64,000 bases of DNA from Chaetoceros tenuissimus (Eukaryota > Bacillariophyta > Thalassiosirophyceae > Chaetocerotales > Chaetocerotaceae), in NCBI GenBank assembly GCA_021927905.1, contig BLLK01000057.1, positions 496,001-560,000 of the forward strand, given 5' to 3'. Each line of letters starts with the position of its first letter. Position 1 is the first letter of the stretch. This document shows, piece after piece, positions 10,303 to 22,800 of the stretch. The notes beneath the pieces were generated by a model. It saw nothing but the letters and a program-made list of their open reading frames with translations, was not told the origin of the DNA and made no database searches. The position numbers were made by a program, and so were the translations under genes.

Positions 10303-13300
10303 TTATGGAAAATCTCCGACTTGAGTGAAAAATTCATTCCGTAAGCCACGATCTTCAGTCAACGAGTTAAAATTAACTGATGACAACGCCAAAGATTTGA
10401 TTTTATCGAACTGTTGAGGTATCGTACAATTCCAGTTATATTGTTTCGCAATCTTAAGACAACAATAAATGCGAAAATATTTCTCGAGGCCATTATGGTC
10501 GGGGAACCAATCTTCACGGCACCCTGTACACGAAGGTAATGGACAATAATGGCATTTGTAGGAACCATTTAGTTCAGTTGGTATGTATATTTTCCTGGTA
10601 AAATAAAAAGCTTTCATTCTCAAGTAAGCTTTCAAGAAAATATGATCTCGGCCATTAGGATGCGAACAGTTAGGGTTAGGATTCTCAGAATCATCGAAGT
10701 ATTGCGCCAATTGACATTTGATGCATCCTTCATGTTTGCCAGGCCCCATTATATTTTTAAGGTGTTCGTTGCTCAGATGCTCTAAATTTGGATCTTCTAC
10801 ATTGTGAGATTTCAGAATTGATATCTTGTCGTCATTATCCTCCGTGTAGTATTTATCCCATTCATTGAAATCTGTTTCATTTTTGGCAAAGAAAAAAGAA
10901 TGACCACTTTCATTACTCACTCTGGATGCTCGAGAGGCGGACTGGAGGTAATTGCAGACACCAAAGTAAGTCTCAACATGAATCGACACATTGCATGTTG
11001 TATTATCTATTCCCACAGCTCCTGCAGTTGTACATATTGCAAATTCACATTCTTCCTCTTGAGTCCATTTCTTTGCTGCCTCCTTATTACACTCGTCACC
11101 TTCTTGCTGCCTAGTTATATACACTGTTGAATTGGGACCGAATTCCCTCACAAATAGAGCAGTCATGGTTTGCACCAATTCCTTTGTTCTCAAGAATATG
11201 ATGACATCGCCAATTTCCTCTTTCACTTGACGAATAGCTTTGCATATTAGAAATAATCTTGCCCCTTTTTCACATGGCGACATCTGTACAGTTTCATGAA
11301 AGAGATTATCAGGAATAGTAGATTGGCTTCTGTATACACCATCATTTAGTTTGAAGGCTGGAGTAGGATCTGAAACCGATTTTGACTGCTGTTTTCGCAA
11401 GGATTGGTGAAATAACAAAGACTTTAAAAGCTTTTCATCTAATCGTGATACCGTTCCTGAAAAGGCAAAGATTGGAACGTTCTCATTTTTCAAAGACAAT
11501 ACTTCCAGATTCTGATGAAATTTCAGAAAAGTATGAGCTATGCTATGGGCTTCATCAAATACTATACCCTTAATGTAACCACATCGAACAGCTCTCCTTA
11601 CTTCAAGTATATTCAAAGCAGCCATTGTATATGTACAAACCAATATATCAGGAAATGCTAGAGGCGATTTATTTTCTTCGCGGAATCTCTGCAATTGTTC
11701 TTTAAATCTCTTTGGTTGGAAATATTCAATTTTAAGAAGATTCGTTCCTTGAAACTTTGCAAATTGGGTTTCTCTTAATGACGAAGTTGGAACAAGTAGG
11801 AGTGTGATACCATGCTGCCAGTTGGGATCTTTATAATCTTCTGGAGCTTCGTTTCGAAATTGTTGAACTAAATTTAGAGCACGCTCGTCATAATCCTTCT
11901 GCACTCTTCGATGAAGCAGCTTAATGTTTGCTTCGAGATCTACCTCCTCTATTCTCAATAGATATTGCATAAGACTATCCATATTCCGAATCGAAGCAAG
12001 TGCTGTTTTTCCAGAGCCACATGCAAATATATGAAGAGAAGATCTAGCTCCAGTCAACATTTCGTTGACACTATCCAATGTCTCTTCTTTTCCTTGATAA
12101 GTAAAGTCAAAGAATATTTGGTACAGAAGCGAAAGTAGTTTTGTACAATTGGCACCATTATGTCGAATGTTGCGAAATGAAGTTTTGTTGACTACTGGTA
12201 GAAATGGTTGTATTTCGTCAGTCAAAGTAAGCCCGTAGAATGCATACATTCCTTCGTCCTCCCTCAAGAGATTTTTATCAAGCTCTGAGTTGGTTTTGAT
12301 TCCAAATGCAGAAACTTTTGAATTTGAATAGCTCTTTGCATGTGTTTGCGATGTATGATTAAACATCTCGAATCCGTTACTTAGATTGCCCATACCATGG
12401 AATTTTGCATTGTTAAGTCTTTCTTCTCTCACAAAACATTTTTTCGCACCTTTGATATGTGTCAACACAAGATCTTCTTTCTGAAATGTCTCTTTTAGTT
12501 GTTTTCGAAGAGTGTGCTTCATGATCTTATCTGAAACTTTTGCAATCTTAGCGTCAAAGAATATTTCTACGAAGTAAAAATGTCGAAGTGTATGGCGATC
12601 ATGAGGATTCATCTTTTTTCCAAAGATTGAAGTGATAGCGTTTCGAATGACTAAAGTTGTGCATAAAAGCCTGCATATTTCCTTCGGGAGGAAATGAACA
12701 TGTGCACTTGTCAAAGAAATCTGCAAAAATTTAGGATGATTTTTGACTGCAGCTATCGATGGCCTACTACGATCGAATATTGAAGACTTTCCAAGGGAAA
12801 AGTCACAAAGTTCTTTAATCGAAGGGGGCTCGGAAGGATATGATATGTACAATATTTGTGCGAGATAAAACATGCAGGTGTTATGTATATTGACCAAATT
12901 CTTGAGAGCATCGTTGTTAGCATCACAGTGTTGCTTTATTGTTTCAGAGAGAGTAGTATGCGCGATATTTTTATTAGAGTATGCAAAACTGAAAACAATG
13001 GAATGACTTGAAAGACGGTTGAGATTAATACAAATGATAAAATGCAAACAAGAGATATAAATGTTACCTTGTTTCTTCAGTTTCGTCTACAGAGAAATGA
13101 TCCCCCTCTTCAAAGTGTATTTGAGCTCGGGATAGTGTTTGTTCTATATCGGCTAAGCCGATAATGTTGCTGATTTGTTCGTAGATAAATTCTCCTGATC
13201 TATCAATAATCTTTTGACAGGCATCTTCGAAATCTTGTTTGACAAACTCAACAACGGCTGTTTTTTGAATTTTAGTGTAGTAGGAGCAAGTGTAAACCTT

Positions 13301-15004
13301 TCGTTCGCCTGTCTCTGTCACACGAACTTCTGAAGATTTATTTGTAGATGCCTGATATTCTTCTATCGCATACAAACTAGAACTCAAATAATGTAATGTT
13401 TCACAGTATGGAAGTGCTGAATGAATAAAGTCTTTGTTCTTGGCAGTGAGTGCTACAAGTCGTAGAATCAACAGCATACTTTCTAAATTTCTTTTGAGAA
13501 CCCTTGGTGTATTTGAATTCATCAGTAGATGAGGTGATCTGAATTTCTCTAAATCTAACGAAACTGCAAGTATTAATGCTCCATAAAAGTTTTCTTCTTT
13601 CTTGGTAGGGGATAACTTTTTCTCAGATCTTTTACAAACACTTCCGAAATCAAGAATCCACTTGCACATTGTACTCATTTGCTCATTTTCATCAAGTTCA
13701 AGGAAAGCTTCCCATTGTTGCCTGTATCTCGACTGTACTACCTTCGCTGTATAATGCAAAACCTTTTCAAGTAATACTTCAATTTGCATTCTACTCCATG
13801 TAGATTTTGGGACAAACATCCGTTCGGATTCTGATTTAAGATTGGAGAGTCTTGTAAAAGGTAGCTCCAAATTTCTATATCTAGTGGCATCTTGAAAATT
13901 TGACTCAAGTAACACAGCTCTTCTTATCGAGTCAGTGTATAGAACCATTTGCTTCTCAAGTCGATTTAAAAATGTAGGTGCCAAGTCTACGACAGCCCGC
14001 AACTCATTGTTCGTTGGTGGAAATACAACAGGGTGAAAGTGCAGGCAAAACTTTTCAATATCGCAATGGAAGACGTTTCCAATCAGGTTGAAGTAATAGT
14101 AATTTGCAAATTGTTCGCATTTCGGCCAAGCCAATGCTGCATTGTACGAGTGTAACTCTTGGTGAAATTGTCTCTTCTTGGCTTTCATTTCATTGGAAGC
14201 TTTGCTCAGAGTTTCAATAACTTCTTCTGAGTCCTCGTTATTTTCATTGAGTGCATTTTCTGCCGCTGTCAATAACTCATCAAGGTTGGAATCTGCAGCA
14301 AGTGTTTTGGTCTGGAAATTGCAATGGCTCCTCTTGTCGTCATCTGTCCAGTCAATAGAGCTCGCCTTGTCTTTCAAATTAATTTTTTGCATATACTCAT
14401 TCTCCTCTTGAAGGCAAGTTTCTTCTGAGCGGACGAATTGTGAATGTTCCTCTCGAAGCTTGTACACGCCAATGTAGCGCAAATGAAGCTTTTCGTTGTA
14501 AATATCGTCAAATAAATTCAAAGGCTTTCCTTTTGTATAATTTTGACTACCTGAGCGTTTCACATAATGTTTTAGTACAAAGCATTCAACCAAATGAGGT
14601 TCTACGCCACAATCGCAAGTTTCATCAGTAGCAACAATCTTTTTACATTCATAACAATACCTCCTCTGTTTCACAGACTCCAAATATTTCTTTTGGTGAT
14701 TTTTGATAAAATTGACATGAATTCGGTGCTGCTTGACCATGAACTCTATATCTTTGCTTATCTTTGCATCAATCTCTTCAAATGCAGAATCACTGAGATC
14801 GAAGCATGTGCACAAATGATGTTTGAATCTGCGTTTATGTTGGAAGGGATGCCATTTCGGCTTTCCATTTTCATGTTTGCACGCAAAACAGACATATCCA
14901 AACATCGGTACAAATCCAAACAGCGAGGTCGGAATAGGAATTCTCTGGCTCCTTTCTTCATTCTGCTCAACACCACCTTCTTTTTGATCATGATCATCAG
15001 CCAT
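10303..15004 (-). CDS. OrsD/DUF3505-like zinc-finger plus SF2 (RecQ-like) helicase fusion
   Basis: Two exons, 15004-13068 and 12988-10303, are joined by a 79-base intron (GTAACA..TTTCAG, phase 2) into 1540 aa; without splicing they look like two genes. The N-terminus has Cys/His pairs (VCFACKH..., RRYCYECKK..., CDCG) like the C2H2-like region of fungal OrsD/DUF3505 proteins. The middle (about 630-870) matches the layout recalled from fungal telomere-linked helicases, with HFLPKEICRLL and NHTSQTHAKSY. The helicase core is complete: motif I CGSGKT (~969-974), Ia LLLVPTSSLRETQ, II FDEAH (~1123-1127), III FSGTVSR, IV DVIIFLRTKEL, V TTAGAVGID and VI QSASRASR (~1328-1335). A Cys-rich tail follows (CHYCPLPSCTGC). 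Expected activity is ATP-dependent nucleic-acid unwinding in the nucleus. The gene is head to head with its diverged paralogue at 15349. Confidence 0.85.
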
Positions 15005-15348
15005 TTTTGAAAATACAAATTGAAGGAGAGAAAGTGTGAACTGCTTTGAGTGTTTTCATTTTCTCTTAATTCCTTTCGAAACGTGAGATGCTTGATGGCT
15101 GTTGATTGGAGTTCAATTCCTGTATGTATTAATTTAGTTTAACATTTGACATTTTTGTCACAGGGGTGCTATTTTGCTCATTTTTATTTCCCCCCCACCT
15201 TCGCAGGAATTACAATTGGTTTCTAGCTACTGCTGCAATCTTTTCTTGTCACTTTTGCGGTGTCGCTATCTATCGATCGAATAACCTTTGCATTCCTTTT
15301 ACTTTACAGTATTTTACAGACAGTGTTTCATTTACAATTCTCAAAACC
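15005..15348. promoter_or_regulatory. Bidirectional promoter region of the helicase pair
   Basis: Only 344 bases separate the start codons of the two head-to-head genes, so their promoters must overlap or be shared. The stretch is T-rich and includes a CCCCCCCACC run near 15190. A longer frame from 15166 would place it in the plus gene, but that frame lacks an ATG at its start and encodes low-quality hydrophobic sequence before the acidic MSDEDDESMF start at 15349. Confidence 0.5.
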
Positions 15349-18300
15349 ATGAGTGATGAAGATGATGAGTCAATGTTCTCAGAAGATGACGAGCCATTGA
15401 TTGGTGACGATATTTGGCCAGAGAATTTAAGAAACTATTTGGAAACGATCCATGACATTGTCAAAAGAGATAATTCTAAGGACCATAATTTGGAAGTAAC
15501 TTGTCGGAATTGCGTGGATTCTTTCAATGTTCAAACCACAGATTCTGTATATTCAGTGAATATAGAGGATACTATGCCTTTGATCGCTATTGCGGACAAT
15601 GAAGAAGCACTAGCACAAGAAGTAGCCAAACCTCCTCTTTATGCGATTTTTGTCAACTTTGTTTTAGAAAATGAAATAGATTGGAATAAGCATCAATTCA
15701 AGGTTATCGATATTGAACTTGATGATCAATTAAATTACGATGGGAATCATGATGGGCTTCTTGCTCGAACTGTTGAGTTTGTCGACCGCGGTGAAACTGT
15801 CGTGCTTGCGATACAAGATATATCAAAAAGAGAAATGATTTTTATTGATGCTATTCGGGCAAACTATATAACTCAATGTGAAGAGATATGCGCAAGAATG
15901 AATATTCAATCTTCTCTTGGCTCGAATATCAATTACGAATCTGAAATTTGCCATTTAAAATGTGTTGAGAAATTCATGGAAATTATCCGTCCAAACGATA
16001 CTATTGATGGGTATGACGCATGGTCATTGGTTGAAATGAGTTTCTGGAGAGCAGTATTGAAATATGCAAGTGAAAATAACCTCATCCAGAATACAGAAAA
16101 TAGAGTTGGTGCTCCGCACTTGTCTGGGATGAACCGTAGAGCAAGAAAAGGATATCAAGGTATGTTCATGTTATTTTCTACAATGTTACCCCTTCAAGAA
16201 TCGTAATCTAATGCTTTCTGAAGGCACAACAGGTGTAGACTCGCAAATGGCTTTCTCATTTCATTACAACTATGGAGTTTATTGCCAAAAGTGCCAGGAA
16301 TATTTTAAGTGTTGCGATGTAAAAACCTTTGCATTTTACAATTTTGTTAGTAGTCATTTGCGTACAAGACACAAAGACTTTCTACAATTTCATCTAACTT
16401 TAGCAAATAAGCTTACAATTGAAGCTCATGAACAATGTATTAATGTAGCTGCGCTTTACAAGAAATTTGGGAATAGTCCAACCAATGCTGAAAGGAAGAC
16501 GTACTTTGAACAAGAATCAGAGGCAAAAGGGTTCTTACAAAATATTAAGAAGAAAAATCGTTTCTACAAGAACTTCATAGGGACTGCGAAATTTCAAGAA
16601 GAAATCAATGCTGTTGCATCAGGTTTCACACTTGAACAATTGCTTTCTCATACTTTAGAATTGATTCCTCAGATTACTTGGAGACCAAATCCTTTGCTCG
16701 AAAAAATTCAATTAGAAGTTGAAAATTTAGTGGAAATCATTTTCCACCCAACAAATGATTCTATGGACAGGCAAGATTTTCGTAATAAAGTCAAGAAGCA
16801 CATTCACAACTTCAACCCCGAGATACTTGATTTTGCAGAAGTTGTTGCAAAACTACCAGTTGAAAACGGGTGGGGTGGTGACTTTGAGCAATATGCAAAA
16901 GACATGACTACCACAATGCACGATGAAATTTCTAGATTCGAGATGGCCATGCTTGATTGCGTACCAATAATTTTGAAGGAGGGTATCAGAGTTCTTGATG
17001 AGACAGACTCATTGGGCAGAAAAGCTTTAGCCTCGGTCTGTGAGCACAATGTGAAAGAAAATACCAAAATATCATTTTTGAAGGGTACTATTGCGGAATT
17101 ACTTCATGATCGGGGAATAAATGAGAACAAAGATGACTTAGTTGACCTTGTGCGAACAAACCCAAAATTAGCTACAAATATTGCGCTACACACCACAAGT
17201 CTCTTTGACAAATCTCATCACAAGAAGCCGAATCTATTGAGAGAGATTACCAAGGGAGCATGTGGTCAATATTCCAATATTTTCAAAGAATATCTTCTCT
17301 TCCTTATTCGGAGACAAGGACAAGGCACGTCTTTTCATCTTGTCCCAAATTGGGATCGAATTAAAACACATTTTAGAGATGTAGGAGATAAATTGGCAGA
17401 GGAGGAAAAGAATGGAGTAGAATGTTATGAGCCGAATATCCATGATGTACGTTTCGTTGCCTCGTTTATTCTGGCTTCTTTGAACCTAGACGAGAAAAGA
17501 AATGACCTCATAGAGATTACAGAACCTGGTTTATTCTGTAGATCTAGAGCTTTGATGTGGACGACTTCTGATCTCGCTGAAGATAGTCTAATGTATAGGT
17601 CTGATATATTTGACGAGCGCTCTCCAGCCCATACACACAAAGCTACAACAGCCTTACTTTACTCGTTTCGAATGTGTGTACTCTTTGCTGATAGATATCG
17701 CCAGGACAGGAACTCAGACAATTTAGACTTCGCAAACTTCCCACATACTTCAACTGTTTTAACTCTTGCTGGTCTTGCAACACTTGTCAAGCCGTATGAA
17801 GATATGCTTCAGTCTGGTTTGAATGCTGCTGAAATGAATAATCATCTCGATGCCACACCCTTTACAGATTCCTTTACAGTAAGGGTTGGAAAAGAGAAAA
17901 AAGAAATCACTGTCCATGCAGCAATGATTCGAAGAGCTCTCAAGAAAACAATCCTCGACTTTAAACTTAGGTTTCGAACATGTATAAATGAGCTTTGTGA
18001 AAATGATAGCAATTTGCTGCATTTGCTTGTGTTCGTACTAGAAGAAAATTGCAATTTCAAAGAATTTGAAGCAAAACATGATGGAAGGTTAGTTATATCT
18101 CTTTATTCGTCTTTGTTATCCATTCTCACTGACACTGCTTCTGTTGATTCAGAACTATAATTTACGTTGGATCTACTTTCAAATATCAAGACGAGAGCAT
18201 GAGTACAGAGCAAATAGAAGAAAAGATCCTGACGTGTTTGCAAGCTATGGATGAAGAACAAAAGAAAGAAGGTATTAGGAAACTTGTTTTTCTTCACAAT

Positions 18301-21081
18301 GATCTACAGATTTGCTTGTTTACGATCTTGCAACTAGGGGGCACATTTGGCCATCCTCGTGGAAGTGAAATAGCTAGAATTTGCCAATGCAAGTTTCAAC
18401 AAAGTACCTCCTTGTCTTGGCGCCATTCCGACGTTGTTTTTGTAGCTGACAAATTGGCAAATGTCCTCGAACTTGTTTATAACGGCAATTTAAAATCATC
18501 TCTCATAGGCAAACAGCAATTGCTACGTGAAGAGACCCGGCGGTGTTTTGTCCTCGAGTATTTGATAAGACGTATCATTCTAGCTTCTTCTCCAAATACA
18601 ATTTCTTGGGCAGAAGTACCATATCTGAATCGTTTCAAGGTTGAGGATGGCCATATTTCCGCCGATGATGCATTTGCTACACACCTTGGATTCACTTTAG
18701 ACCCAGACACCTTCACGATAGTTGAAAACCATGCTGATGTTTGTTTAGACAAGTTGGAAGAGGTTCTGGGAATTGATATGCAACTTAGTAAATGGAGACA
18801 AATTAGGTCATCTTTTGCAAGTTCAATCTTGGACTTTTCAAGAAATCTAAACAATCTTCAAGAAAAGGAAGAAGTTTTCTTCAAGGTTCTTGGCCAGGAA
18901 GGTTTTTCTCACCAACCTTTCAATCTTTCATCGGAACCTTTCACTCAGCAACGAGAGCCATTCATTCATTTACAGGATGCAAGGTTGCAAGATGAATACA
19001 AAGGCATGTATCTTGAGTATAGGAATAGCCTTGGTGATATGGCATTTATAGTCAATTCAAATTTTTCAGAAGTGGATCTATACAAATGGGAAGAGAATGC
19101 CAATAGAGAAAAGAAGTTGGTCAGAATTCTAGTCACACCTTCGAAAGAGCTTGCATCTCTACGAGCGAAATGTTTGGAAGGAGTTGACACAATAAATGTA
19201 ATGTTCGATTTCGAAGACGGCAACATCGATTATGACATTTTCCATGAGAGGAATTCTAAACAAATAGTGATCATTCTCACTTTAGAGAATCTATTGGAGT
19301 TTGATTTCAATACCTTGCGAAAAATGGACAATCTGGATATAAGAGAGATTATGTATACAGATCTTCCGCTGGTTTTAGCAAGAGATGACGAGCTATGTAG
19401 ACTTGAAACTGTTCATAGACTAAATATCTTTGAACAGCAGTTTACACCCCAAATTGTGGTAATGCCACCGCTTGGAAAGGAAATTGAAGGCAAAGTCTTA
19501 CAATCAGTAGGATCTCAAGTAATCTTTTCAACAGCCCAGATAAATCGATTCAAAGTCTTGAAAGCAGAATCTACAACCGACACACAAGATACCATGGACA
19601 AATTAATTCAGTGCAATGGCAAGCATGCCTGCTCAAATATTCAAAAACTGCTAAGGCAAAATTTGAATCTATACAAGACAATTGATGACTTTGAAATAGA
19701 TGACTTCGTCAATGCGCTTGATGCAAGACCTTTATCTCAGAGTAATTGCGAGCTTCTAATTCTATTTCTTCCGTCATCAAGAATGATCAACGAAGTCTAT
19801 GAAAATTGCAACATCGAAAATGCTCTTCTACTTCCAGATACCAAAGAAGAAAGTATAGGAAAATTTGTGGAAGGCTTCTCAAGTTTGCAATTTGAAAGTC
19901 ATTCCAGAGTTGTCATTATGGCTATCGCCCATAGTGCATACATTGTTCATAAAATCATGAGCAATGATATTTGTGCAAGAGGTGATGATCAACAGCAGAG
20001 CTTGAGTAGCTTCACTGTGGCATATTCAACCCACGAAGTAGGTATATACAATTTTCTTCAATGTTTCTGCTGTAGATTGAACAATGAAGATTCGTTCCTC
20101 TATGTGCATGACGAGGAAATAATGAAAGTCAGACAAGAACAAACTATTAATTGTAGAGCCCAGGAAGTTTATCAATCAAATGGTAGTTTCACACAAAAGT
20201 CCATGGCAGAGATGATTTGCTCTGAAGATCCATTGCGATACCTTACAGTTTATGTCGGTGAAGAAGACGATGAAACCTACTTTTCACTCGAGGATTCGCA
20301 GTCAGATGAAATTGGTACAGATCTATTTGCGAGTCTCAGCTCTCACATTAGAAGAATAGTGCCTGAGAATAATGCTGTTCCGATTGCTACTCTTGTGGCT
20401 ACATTTGCATCAGAAGATCAGGAGGGAAAGATTGAGTCTTTTCTATTCGATGGAAGATACAATCGCTGGGTTCCTCCATACATCAGAATACAAATAAAAA
20501 AGCAAGAGAAGAAGAAAAACTATTCCGCATTTAGTTCTTTCCCGAACGATTTAACCTTTAATCTTCGCCAACATTTTGGTTTCAGTATGGAGAGTTGCTG
20601 TTTTAATTGTTCGTTACCGAATCACTCCGCTACGAACATCAGAAAAAACATGAGATCATACCATATCAATAAATATCGAGAGTACTGCTCGAACCAAAGA
20701 CTGGCCAAACCTAATTCCACAGAATGTATTTTTGATAGAAGAATGTGCATCATTAGTAGTGCGAAAGATGATTTCTGTGACACCTGTTATTTGCATAAAA
20801 ACCTTTGGCCAGCTAGCCATCACGAAGGAGCTTGTCCTGGTGATATATTGTTCATTTATATTGTAATGGTCTTTGGAGACCAAGACCTTTACGAGTCATT
20901 TTTAGTATCCGTTCCTAATGCAAAATCAGAAACAGAGTGCATGGATTATGAATTACTACTACAAGACTACCAGGAGTCACTTCCGAAATGGACTAAAAAC
21001 TTGCATTGGCTTGTTGCGACTGAGAAAAACAATAGAGAATTCTGGTATTTTGTATCGAAACGATTTTCCAAAAAGAAATAG
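15349..21081 (+). CDS. OrsD-like zinc-finger plus degenerate helicase (pseudohelicase) fusion
   Basis: Three exons, 15349-16159, 16233-18087 and 18153-21081, give about 1864 aa. Introns are GTATGT..CAACAG (an alternative acceptor at 16224 keeps the phase) and GTTAGT..GATTCAG. Residues 1-270 are an acidic domain absent from the neighbouring paralogue. Next comes a C2H2-like unit, YCQKCQEYF...SSHLRTRH (~288-317), as in OrsD/DUF3505. Then come YSNIFKEYLLFLIRR and GHPRGSEIAR (~956-963), both matching the fungal telomere-linked helicase layout. The helicase region is colinear with the minus-strand gene, but the motif I region reads MAFIVNSNFS instead of FACGSGKTAL, DEAH is TDLP, and motif VI is QCFCCRLNNE; motif Ia (ILVTPSKELASLR) is recognisable. 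The Cys-rich tail (CCFNC...CDTC) is kept. ATP hydrolysis is unlikely. Open frames over 5.6 kb argue for a functional non-catalytic partner rather than a relic. Confidence 0.8.
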
Positions 21082-22800
21082 ATTTAATCTTACTCTTCTA
21101 ACACACTCATGTAGGTAAATCTAATTAGAGTACTAATAAAATCCACCAATACTTCTAGTAAGTTGCTCAAATAGGAATGCATTTGTCGTTTCTCACTACT
21201 ACAATCCTATACCGAGAAATTGAATTGGAACCAATAATATTTATACCAACTTTCACTAAACCCATTCCTTCTTCTTTGCTCATCCCCAAAGAAAAGGTGT
21301 TTGTTTCTCTAATATCGCAATAGCTTAGCCTAATTGTCCAACTTCGTGTTTATAGTGTTCCATGAATGTGAATGGTATGTGCAATTCGAGGAAGAACTCA
21401 TTCTCAACTACTATCCCGCAAGCCAATAAAATAAACGACGAGAACATGGACGCCTTCATGTACGAATAGATAGGATTCAGCGCCAGTAGACAAGTCAATC
21501 TATTCCGGTACTAAGCGAACCTCTAATGAATTCTCGTCTCTTTTGAAACCATTGTGTTATAAATGCACTCAACATGAAAGATACACAAGTACATATATAC
21601 TTGCAACAAGTTAGATCCGCAAGAGATGATCAATAATAACCTTTCACAGCTTGCTTCAAAGTCTGAAGGGCAACGAAGGAAGATAGCTAGATTTCTTCTG
21701 TAGAGTTTTGGTTTGATCACCATCACTGCAACTTGGGATCCGATTCTAGTTGCTCCTTCCTCTATCTTGGTTCCCTAAGTACTCCTTAATAATAAACACT
21801 TCACTTCACATCCTCCGTTTATTCGTTTCACTGGTTGAAATGGTTGTGTTTTTGTTTGATTGAATGCAAAAGTATGGTATCAATGTGCGGTTTCGTTTTT
21901 ATGAAAAGTCTTCTCATTGTCTTTTACTTTCCATTTCCTTCCCTTTTGTACCTTTTTTGTGAAGAAAAAAGCTCTCATTTTTCTATTTATTTTTATAAAA
22001 AAAGTCTATTTTGTAAAAAAGTAGCTCTACCTAGCATCATGTATATTCTCCTTTCCATATTCTATGAGCCATTTGATATAAAAAGTTAGTGATATATTGT
22101 GGGTTGTATTGTAACCTTTGTTCCATAGAAGTAATTCAAAGTTTGCACAGGAATGAAAATTGTAGTTATTTGCTTGAATAAGAACATTGCGAGCCTTTTC
22201 ATTTTGCAACTCTCACTCTTCCCTAGCTTTTACATATTTATCGCTTTCCCCTTCCCTAATTATTTTATGAGAGCCCCAATGTAATTTTCGATAATCCAAA
22301 TGAATCATACAGCATGATTTTCAGTTTCACATCACTTTTGATTAGATCCTAACAATATAAAAGATTTATCGACCGAAACATAATAGGAATGGATCTTGCG
22401 TATCCGTTCGGCAAGAGAGGCACATATGGACGCTCCAATTGACGCATTCTCTAATAAGGATCTTTTACGTGAATGGATCGGTCTCGATCCAACCGGTAGG
22501 ACATATGCTTCAACAGTATGCTCAGGATCCTCTTGTTCAGTAGCCTAGGCTCCTTCGAAACAAGCTCTCTTCTTTAGGTTTGCTAACCCAATTCACTTGA
22601 TCGATTGGGTCTGCATTCCAATAGTGGCATATATAAAAGATACCATTTGGCTGTATAAGACGATTCTGTAATCATTATCTTAGTAAATCTTTTGTTATAG
22701 ATCTATACATTAATTGAATATACCCATATGTCACCTAGTTGACAGGAATATCGCCATTTGCATGAGTCTCGATGGATTGATTTTCAACTCAATTGTTTTA
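21082..22800. other. Spacer between the pseudohelicase and SUMO protease genes
   Basis: The 3' ends of two convergent genes face each other across 1.7 kb. No gene is recognised. Around 22390-22550 the sequence is less AT-rich than its surroundings and carries a ~45-codon open stretch (IDAFSNKDLLREWIGLD) without identifiable homology; it may be a relic. The rest is AT-rich with no clear repeat. Confidence 0.4.

Noticed and set aside
22390-22550. A less AT-rich ~45-codon open stretch (IDAFSNKDLLREWIGLD)
   Set aside because: It is too short and without homology that I can recognise; it may be a relic or chance.
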